Positions 57,406-64,000 of a stretch of DNA of 64,000 bases are shown here, in pieces. Source of the stretch: Zonotrichia leucophrys gambelii (taxonomy: Eukaryota; Chordata; Aves; Passeriformes; Passerellidae); assembly GCF_028769735.1 (NCBI RefSeq), contig NW_026992283.1, positions 150,180-214,179 of the forward strand. The letters run 5' to 3'. The notes under the pieces are model-generated. The model ran no database searches and had not been told where the DNA came from. It saw nothing but the letters and a program-made list of their open reading frames with translations. Made by a program: the position numbers and the translations under genes. Position 1 is the first letter of the stretch. Each line of letters begins with the position of its first letter.

Positions 57406-58128
57406 CTAATCGAGACTGAGCTTTCTACAAAACCTCCTGATGTGTCCTGCCTCCCCACAGTAATAACACTGTCGTCCTCTCAAAGGGACTTGAGGTCTCT
57501 CAATCCTTCGTTCACCTTCCAGTACTGGCCTGTCTCTGCCTCCTCCTGGTGGTGGACCCGCCCCCCCTGCACTTTCCCTAACTACAGCAACCATGATCTT
57601 AGCCTTGGCCTTTGCCTTTTCTTCCACCCACCTTAAATACACCTTCAATGCCTCTCTTAATAACTCATTTATGTCCTTCACTTGCCACTCTTCCATCTTT
57701 TCCAGTTTCCTCCTTATATCAGGCCAAGATTTGGTAACAAATTGGACTTTTAGTAGCATTTGACCTTCTGGGGTGTCTGGGTCAATTCTAGAGTACAACT
57801 GGAAGTTCCGCTTTAGGCGGTTAAGCCAGGCAGCAGGAGCTTCATCTTTCTCCTGCATGCCCTCAAATGCCAGTTGGGTATTAGTTCCTTTGGGAATTGA
57901 CTCTTTGATCCCCCGTATTATCAAAGACCTATATTCCATCATGGCCTTCCTCCCCTCCTCCTGGTTAGGGTTCCAGCTGGGATCCGTTAGTGGCAATTTC
58001 TGTTCGCCTGATGGCACCTGGGGTCCTGGATGGTTATCTTTCTCCCAAATTCTTATGCCAGCCACCCTAATCATCTGGACCTCTTCTGGGGAAAATAATA
58101 TACTCAGGATGGAATTCATCTCCCCCAA
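57406..58128 (-). pseudogene. gag: Capsid and nucleocapsid of family B gag
   Basis: Capsid with a FEGMQEKDEAPAAWLNRLK block and QFVTKSWPDIRRKLEKM, then a basic linker and one CCHC knuckle (C-x2-C-x4-H-x4-C, about 57428-57470). It ends at TAG (57406-57408), in frame with protease downstream: the classic gammaretroviral readthrough arrangement. A second in-frame TAG lies at 57352-57354. Frame differs by one base from the upstream matrix segment. Confidence 0.87.
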
Positions 58129-59144
58129 GTGTAGATATTTGGACCTAGAAATTGATCCACTTGGTTGGCTATGCCCACTGGGTCCTCAACTAAATGCCCC
58201 AACTCTTTGTTGAATCCTCTCACCTCAGAAGCAGTTACGGGAGCATTCACAAAGCCAACACCTCCCGCTATTCCTCCCATAGGAACCTCTCTGAGGGGAA
58301 AGAGTCTCTCTGCCTTGGAGGTCTTGGATCTGGTGCTACAGTACGGCCCATCTTCAGATGCCAAACTACTTTGAGGGATATCTGTGTTACCCTGAACTTT
58401 CTGCCCATCAGCAGGTGTATTTGCTGATAGCTGTTTATCGGGTGAGGAGGCATTTGTGTCGCAACTAGGAGGAGGTAAAGAGACAGCAATACGAGGGGGA
58501 GAAGAGCCTGAGTGGATATTAAGTGCAGCTGGAGAAGGGGTGGAGAATGCAGCAGGTGGAGTAGGCACTTGTGGTGGTGCAGAAGGAACTGGAGGGGATA
58601 CTGGGTTTATCATAGCGGAAGCTGAAGAGGTAGAAGGAGGAGTTTGAGCAGGTGGTAATGAGATGGCAGCCGGGGGAAGAACCGGACCTGCCATTTGAGG
58701 TGCTTGAAGAAGAGGATTATAAGGTGGAGGGGCAGAAGGAGGCAGATAATCCAGGGGATCCCATCTTTTACTAGTCCTATCATCCCCTCCTTCATTCCCC
58801 TCTTTCTTCCTCTGTACCTTACAAATTCGCACCCCTTCATCCCCAACAGCGCTCTTTAACCAGCAAGCTACATACAATAATTGCTCAGGATCAGTATCCC
58901 CTCGAGCTGTCAGATAATTATCTAATAGTTGGCACATCCACTTACCCTTTGTCCCACACCAAGGCCATCCTCCTTGTAACTCTAATTCTGGCCACACTTC
59001 CATACAATAATGGATCGTTTTCACTTTATCTAATCCCTCCGTGGCCTCTATAGAATCCCATTTTACTAACAGTTCTCCTAAGGGACTATTGGGAGGTATG
59101 TCCCTCAGTCTCTTGCCGGTCTTTTTACTATTACACCCTCCCAT
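58116..59144 (-). pseudogene. gag: Matrix, proline-rich and early capsid part of family B gag
   Basis: I place the start at 59144 because the product then begins MGGCNS, a good myristoylation context; an ATG 30 bases upstream (59174) is in the same frame. Matrix-like domain to about residue 105, a long proline/alanine/serine-rich region (about 58330-58750), then capsid start with PMGGIAGGVGFVNAP. It ends at TGA near 58116 after a run of five G (about 58122-58126), where the continuing capsid is one base out of frame. Confidence 0.87.
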
Positions 59145-60004
59145 TTTACAGGTCTTAACAGGAAAAGATCCCAAAGGTGTCTTTACTGACCGGTCATTTC
59201 AAAAAGAACCTTCTTTGAGGGGCTTCAGCCTCCTCCACTGAAACTTCAAATTTCTGCCTGATGCTCAGGACTTTATACTGAAACAACTGCCCAATCTCTT
59301 GATTGCCTAACTTTCCCCACGTCAGGTCTTACATCTATCGGGACTTGAACACACGAAGCCTCGGCCTAAGAATCCGGGTCGTGCCTGACTCCCTCAGTCA
59401 GGAAAAACAACTGCCTGATTTTTAGTTTGCCTAACCCGCCAATTTTTTTAGGCTTCACCGTATCAGGACTTAAAAGCAAACCACAGCCTCCTTTGCTGGG
59501 GTTTGTGCCCGGCTCCTGTGTCAGGACTTCCTTTTGCCTGCAGGGCTTGTGAGCTACCCGAATCCTTCTCGGGACTGACAAATCTGCCTTACTTCCCTCT
59601 GTCAGGGCCTATTTTGGGTGCGTGCCACTCATACAAATATTCCCTCCGCACGCCCGGAGGGGGGGGCCCTTTATTCCCCCTTGGGAGACGACTCACTCAC
59701 GCTAATTCCAAGCTCCGCCTCCTGTTCCCGGCCGGCCCCTTCGCAGGAGTCCGGAAACGCGGTACTGAGAGGTCCACTATCAATTCGAAGGTCCAGCTGC
59801 CGGCCTCCATCTCATTCACACGTACATGCGCACGTCTCCCGCTCCCGCCACCGGCTTTCTCACCCGTCCGGTGCTCTGGTGCTCCTCTGCGTCGCTGCTC
59901 CTGAGCCGATCCCTCTGGTCCTGGTAGCCAGCTGTCCTGGAGGTCCAAGATGGCCAGTCCTGAGTCCTCTCTCGGCGTGGCTATTCTGGACGAGCGCCCC
60001 CAGC
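59145..60004 (-). other. Family B leader, with possible proline-type primer-binding site
   Basis: Immediately downstream of the 5' LTR on the minus strand the sequence reads GCTGGGGGCGCTCGTCC. This resembles the proline-tRNA site of gammaretroviruses but with two extra bases. The rest is GC-rich leader with several short repeats (TTGCCTAA/CAGGAC-type blocks at 59240-59600) and no gene. Confidence 0.6.
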
Positions 60005-60680
60005 TGAAATAAACAGGGCCAGGAGGCTTCTTCTCCTTTTTAATGCCTTTATTAAAAGTGATCAGCTCAGGATTGGGCGGCTCGGGAGGGCTGCAGTCCC
60101 CATTGCGTCTCCCAGGGCGACTCAGTGGAGGAGGATATGCGCAGCTCTTTCCACTAGGGGCAAAGCCGGGGGATCCAGTCCTCGTGGGAGCCTTTAGGGT
60201 GTGATGTCCCCGTCAGATGTTACTTTCTCAGTGCGGTCCCCCTCAGTCTTGGCGCTGGGGACGACTCCCATGGTCAGGGCGAGAGGGACTCCGCATCTCT
60301 GCAGGCTCAGCAATCGGCTCCTCATGTCCAGACATCACTTTAGTATCTCAATTCTTATTTGGCTCGTTGTTTTTGGGGTTTTCTCATTGCATTTTGAGTC
60401 GTGGTCCCACAAAGCATTCTGGACTTTGGAGTCACTTTGCATAACCCCCCCCCCCCCACCCTCTCAGGTGTCTTCCCTATGCTGTAAGAGAGCAAAGCCT
60501 CGGGGAAGGGCCATCCACCCCACCCAGCCAGGCCTTTTACTAATACAAAAGAGGAGATAAGCCTCAATAACCCGGTATTACAATAACAAAGCACTAAGAA
60601 CCCTGGCAGAGACAGATTTGGCTGCGTCCCTGTAACTCTTTCTCACAAAAAAAATATTAACCAAATTTTTGTTCATAACA
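60005..60680 (-). mobile_element. 5' LTR of the family B provirus
   Basis: On the minus strand it begins TGTTATGAAC and ends TTTATTTCA, 676 bp, next to the duplicated target CTGCT (60681-60685). It differs from the 3' LTR at scattered positions, so the insertion is not very recent. AATAAAGG on the minus strand near 60048. Confidence 0.92.
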
Positions 60681-61522
60681 CTGCTTATATACAGTTTATT
60701 ACACCTGAGGCAGAGATGACCACATAATTCTTTGTCTCTCTTTGCATGTAAAGTTGGATCCATACATGTGTAGAAACAGACAAAGAGAGTACCCAAATCC
60801 CAGATGAATATCTGAGTGCCCAAGAGGAAGAGCTATTCACATGTAGTAGGTGATGCCATCTCCTGAGTAGCAGAGATTCCATCAAATCCAGGTGTATGAT
60901 TTCATGGGCTTCCTGAGATGTTGCGTTGATCATCACCCAGGAAATTCCAGATGATATCTTCCAGGTGCAGATGAAGTCCTCTCAGATGGCTCCAGCTTGT
61001 CTCCTACATCTGATAACGTGTCCAGTATAATCCCAGAGCCTGTCCGGGAACTGGTTACCATGTGAATACCCCTAGCCCCGACAAAGACAATTGCAGGCAC
61101 CGTGGCTCAGGGCTACTCTGTTCATATGAGAACAGGGTTGTCCGGGAACCAGTTATAATGTGAATGTGAATAGTTTCTGCTCCTGGACAGGGTCGTTTCA
61201 CAAGCATATGTTTAACCTTTACTAACATTTTATACACAAGCATAGGTTTAAACTTCACTAATATTTTATACATACATATACTTATTTTCTATAGCATGAA
61301 TTATCTCTACTACATATAACATAGATGTTCTAAATTCTCTCCACTTGCATGTGATGCTGATTGCACCTTGCTCACTGATAATTATTTTCTCTCTTAGTAT
61401 GTTGAGTTTTCTCTACTAATCATTGTGGCTGTTTGCGCACCTGCTGCACATCAAACAACTTTGTGATGCACAGTGTTTGCCAGTTGCTTATAAATAATGA
61501 AGCTATTGTTGTTTGGTATTGC

Positions 61523-62029
61523 TGTGAGAAATGACCGCTCACTTAAAAAAATTTAAAACATTTATTAAACCTTTACAAAAATACAACACAAGGACTAAAT
61601 AAGGAAAAAGAGCAGCACTGATGGATGCTCAGTCTTTTATACCCTTGGGAGTTGCATCAGCCAACCCTGGCCCCTCCCAGAGTCTTTCAGTCATCTCTTC
61701 TTATTGGTGGAGACTGCTTTCTTGTAACTTGATTGGAGGGTCAGGTGTTGTCATGCTGCACCCCCCCAGAAACAAGCTTTTCCATTCCCAACTGTCTCAT
61801 GTAAGGGGCACATGTGCATACCTTCTTTCTACCTGTCTTAGACAACCCAGGCTGTCTGACAGCAACAATATGGGGGGGGGGGGGGGGGGGGGGAAGGGGA
61901 CCATGGGGAGAACAGAGGACATCTAAACTACAATAACATAACTATACATCAATAAAGCTTCTCCTAATATTCACACAATATTCATCCCTTAATTGTGAGA
62001 ACCAATCATCTCATTACCCATCTATAACA
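61523..62029 (-). mobile_element. Antisense solo LTR with 4-bp duplication in a PIAS2 intron
   Basis: Opens TGTGAGAAATG and ends CATCTATAACA. TTGC flanks it at 61519-61522 and 62030-62033. Reversed AATAAA in CATTTATTAAACC near 61559. Related to 49818-50236. Confidence 0.82.
61872..61893. repeat. 22-base G homopolymer
   Basis: An uninterrupted guanine run, followed after AA by GGGG, within the 61523 LTR. Possible four-stranded DNA on this strand. Its exact length is likely to be uncertain in any assembly. Confidence 0.9.
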
Positions 62030-62154
62030 TTGCTATGAACTAGTTTGCTAGATGCTTAATTTTCTTAGGTAGCTGGAAATAAAGGACATGTACTGGTGTA
62101 TCAAGATTAGCATTTTAAATAATGACATCTGTGTATAACTTCTTATTTTTATAG

Positions 62155-62228
62155 TTAAAGAAAAACTAACTGCAGATCCTGATAGTGAGATTGCCATAAC
62201 CAGTCTGCGGGTATCTCTGATGTGTCCT
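62155..62228 (+). CDS. PIAS2: PIAS2 exon (PINIT/SP-RING linker)
   Basis: Acceptor TTTTTATAG, donor GTAAGT. Two bases close the split codon, then 24 codons starting KEKLTADPDSEIA. In phase and open. Confidence 0.93.
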
Positions 62229-63055
62229 GTAAGTACATCTGGAAATTAACAGATACAGAATTCTATTTTTATCTTTAGTGCAGAGTTGGGCTGCTTTTAA
62301 AAAGACCCACTTTAGAAATTTCACTGGCTTTTTTTATATACTGATTCAATAATATAAAATAGTGGGGAGAAGGGTGCATCTACAAGCATCTGATTGTAGC
62401 AGCATTCACTGAACTACAGTTTGGAACTGTGAATGCCTCAGATGTAGCACAGTCAGAATCAAATTGCTACTCGTGTGTGTATAGTAAGGTCTTTAAAAGG
62501 AGTAACCTCATATTGAGGTGTTGAGAGTAATTGGGCAGGGTGACAGAATAATTAAAGGATACAGTGGTAAATAAAACTTCGGATTTGCTCATCTTGGTGG
62601 TATTACTTATACTGTCAGCTACTATTAAAAAAAAATTGATCATTGTGTAACAAGGCAACACTGCCTTGGGGTTTCTCTTCCCAGGTAGAAACTGGCCTTG
62701 TGTTTGTGACTGGTCTGTTCAGTTAAATATTAAAATGAGTCTAACATGTAATTGGACCTCAGAAAAGCCCTTTAAATATTTGGTAAAAAGAAAATTATAA
62801 AAGTGGGTATTTCATTAAAAATCCTGGAAATAATGTTGATGCAGGTCCATTAGAAATATTTCTGACAACTCAGTAGAGATTTTGAGGATGGCTTTATTGT
62901 TCCTTTAAGTGTAATATAAGTGCTTTGATAGGGTGGATTTGCTTGCAGTGCCCTTAGCCCTGGGCACCCTCTGTGGTGAGAAGAGACAGTTGTTAGCTAT
63001 CCAGGCCTACTTCACTGTCTTCTGTTCTGGCTCTCTCTAAATGTATCTTCTGCAG
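62229..63055 (+). other. PIAS2 intron, no gene seen
   Basis: Short intron between the linker exon and the SP-RING exon. T-rich stretch and CTTCTGCAG acceptor at its end. No mobile element recognised. Confidence 0.7.
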
Positions 63056-63215
63056 CTGGGAAAAATGAGACTGACAATCCCATGCCGGCTGTTACTTGTG
63101 CACACCTGCAATGTTTTGATGCTGCTCTTTATCTTCAAATGAACAAAAAGAAGCCTACCTGGATCTGCCCTGTCTGTGACAAAAAGGCAACTTATGAGAG
63201 CCTAATATTAGATGG
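63056..63215 (+). pseudogene. PIAS2: PIAS2 SP-RING exon with a one-base deletion
   Basis: Acceptor TCTTCTGCAG, donor GTAAGA. The length is 160, whereas flanking phases require 161. The reading is family-like up to CCATGCCGG (63088), then shifts, reaching TGA at 63140-63142. In the other frame the zinc ligands continue (CAHLQC, WICPVC), so the SP-RING is encoded but out of frame. Without it the protein could not act as a SUMO ligase. A sequencing error in the short G run is the main alternative. Confidence 0.85.
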
Positions 63216-63812
63216 GTAAGAGACTGGGTTTGCAGATTACACAATCACTTAATATTTTTCATTATGTACTTAATAGCAATTTTGTGACTTGAGGTTTAGC
63301 CATTTCATATTATTTTCTTTGTCAAAATACTTTAGACTGATAGGAACTGACTGTTAGTTTTTCTTACCATGTAAAAACGGCATAAGTTTATCTCCCAACT
63401 GCATCATCAAACTCGTGAGCCTCAGTATATTTCCTCTGAACAAATCCAAGTCTGATATTTAAAGATGACTCCTTTTTATGTGACGTTATCTCTGAGGCTA
63501 TTAACTTTAAAATTCAACTTTTAACTCATAACAAAGTGTCAAACTTGGTTCAAAGTATGATTATTTCTGCTTCTGTATTGAAATCTATGTATTGCAGTAA
63601 TGTTGGAGTGGAATGTGGGTAGGTTGGGATATTCTTTTAGTTGTCAATGTCTGCAAAGTCTATAATTACAGGCTTTCTGGTAAGAGGAACTAGGGAGAGA
63701 GCACATTCAATGAATGGAAGGTGATCATAATTGGCTTTTCCAGTCTCCTTTTCAGTTAGAATAAAAATTTCACTTGGAATCAAAAATGAAACCACTCAGC
63801 CCTCTTTTTCAG
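63216..63812 (+). other. PIAS2 intron, no gene seen
   Basis: Ordinary AT-rich intron ending in a pyrimidine tract and CAG acceptor. The last exon's donor at 63947 opens another intron that leaves the window. Confidence 0.7.
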
Positions 63813-63946
63813 GCTCTTTATGGAAATCCTTAATGAATGTTCAGATGTGGATGAGATCAAATTCCAAGAAGATGGGTCCTGGTGCCCCATGAGGCCAAAG
63901 AAAGAAGCTATGAAAGTCTCAAGTCCACAGTGCAACAAAATAGAAA
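63813..63946 (+). CDS. PIAS2: PIAS2 exon after the SP-RING
   Basis: Acceptor CTCTTTTTCAG, donor GTATGT. Encodes LFMEILNECSDVDEIKF and the DGSWCPMRPKKE block, then CNKIE. The open frame fits the phase left by the previous exon in its original frame. Confidence 0.92.
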
Positions 63947-64000
63947 GTATGTACATATGGGTACTGATTGCAAACCAACTTGGATATTTAGATGCAGCTT

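Larger units (their letters stand above)
51702..60680 (-). mobile_element. Complete-ended gammaretrovirus-like provirus (family B), internally deleted
   Basis: Both LTRs are present (60005-60680 upstream, 51702-52766 downstream on the minus strand), with an exact 5-bp duplication CTGCT at 51697-51701 and 60681-60685. Between them are leader, gag, protease, RNase H, integrase and env. The fingers, palm and YxDD of reverse transcriptase are missing. Env is short and stops before its anchor. The element cannot replicate by itself. It lies antisense in a PIAS2 intron. Confidence 0.92.
51492..61321 (-). mobile_element. Antisense family A solo LTR, split by the family B provirus
   Basis: The left part (51492-51701) is the reverse of the end of the 18956 LTR and the right part (60681-61321) the reverse of its beginning, including ACAGTTTATT and AGGCAGAGATGACCA. 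The target duplication TAGAT is exact at 51487-51491 and 61322-61326. The provirus 51702-60680 sits between the two parts. Confidence 0.85.
40888..63946 (+). pseudogene. PIAS2: PIAS2, SUMO E3 ligase: partial, disrupted host gene
   Basis: Eight exon segments encode, in order, most of the PINIT region, the SP-RING and the segment after it. They have canonical GT/AG borders and consistent phases. The residues fit PIAS2 better than PIAS1/3/4 (for example KVNGKLFPLP and DGSWCPMRPKKE). PIAS2 transfers SUMO to transcription factors in the nucleus. Two breaks are seen: the first segment is cut by an LTR at 40887/40888, and exon 63056-63215 is one base short, giving a stop at 63140-63142. The SAP-domain exons are not in the window and the gene runs off the right edge. 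Introns kept in phase exclude a retrocopy. A decaying W copy of a Z gene is the likeliest reading. Confidence 0.85.

Noticed and set aside
40888..63946. PIAS2 as a processed retrocopy, or another PIAS family member
   Set aside because: Introns with consistent phases and consensus splice sites rule out a retrocopy; residues in the PINIT and post-SP-RING regions fit PIAS2 rather than PIAS1, PIAS3 or PIAS4.
1..64000. A new multi-gene defence or metabolic system
   Set aside because: Apart from PIAS2, all recognisable coding sequence is retroviral or CR1, and most of it is broken; nothing supports a co-operating gene set.

Overview
The window looks like a bird chromosome, most likely a passerine. 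It carries an antisense CR1 LINE, avian-type gammaretrovirus-like and ERVL-type endogenous retroviruses, and a very high density of nested LTRs. The only host gene I recognise is PIAS2, a SUMO E3 ligase of the SP-RING family, on the + strand from 40888 past the right edge. A gene that keeps its intron phases but is broken, in retroelement-saturated DNA, fits a female-specific W chromosome copy. PIAS2 is Z-linked in birds as far as I know. The W assignment is inference.

Layout. 1-1654 is the 3' end of a gammaretrovirus-like element (family B) with a solo LTR of the same family inside it. 1718-6939 is a mosaic of antisense LTRs. 6940-19594 is a decayed gammaretrovirus-like provirus (family A) with three later solo LTRs in it. 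19907-20553 is an ERVL-type solo LTR. 21435-28100 is a nearly complete antisense CR1 LINE broken by at least three LTR insertions. 28680-32780 is nested LTRs, in one place three deep. 32938-40084 is an ERVL-type provirus with a family B solo LTR inside its integrase. 40085-40887 is the 3' end and LTR of another family B element.

PIAS2. The LTR ending at 40887 abuts, with no gap, the second half of a PIAS2 coding exon (40888-40931). Seven further exons follow with good splice sites and matching phases: 41551-41601, 41722-41812, 48519-48653, 51129-51234, 62155-62228, 63056-63215 and 63813-63946. Together they encode the PINIT region and the SP-RING. The SP-RING exon is one base short, which gives a stop at 63140-63142. 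The introns hold many LTRs, mostly antisense to the gene. The largest insertion is a complete 9-kb family B provirus (51702-60680, target duplication CTGCT) that sits inside an older family A solo LTR (51492-61321, target duplication TAGAT).

How it fits together. I see no bacterial-style operon or new multi-gene system. The strongest signals are the exon-breaking LTR next to PIAS2, the SP-RING frameshift, the layered insertion history that can be read from target duplications, a hydrophobic reading frame between primer-binding site and gag in the ERVL element, and a family B provirus that has lost its reverse transcriptase core. All retroviral genes here carry stops, frameshifts or deletions.
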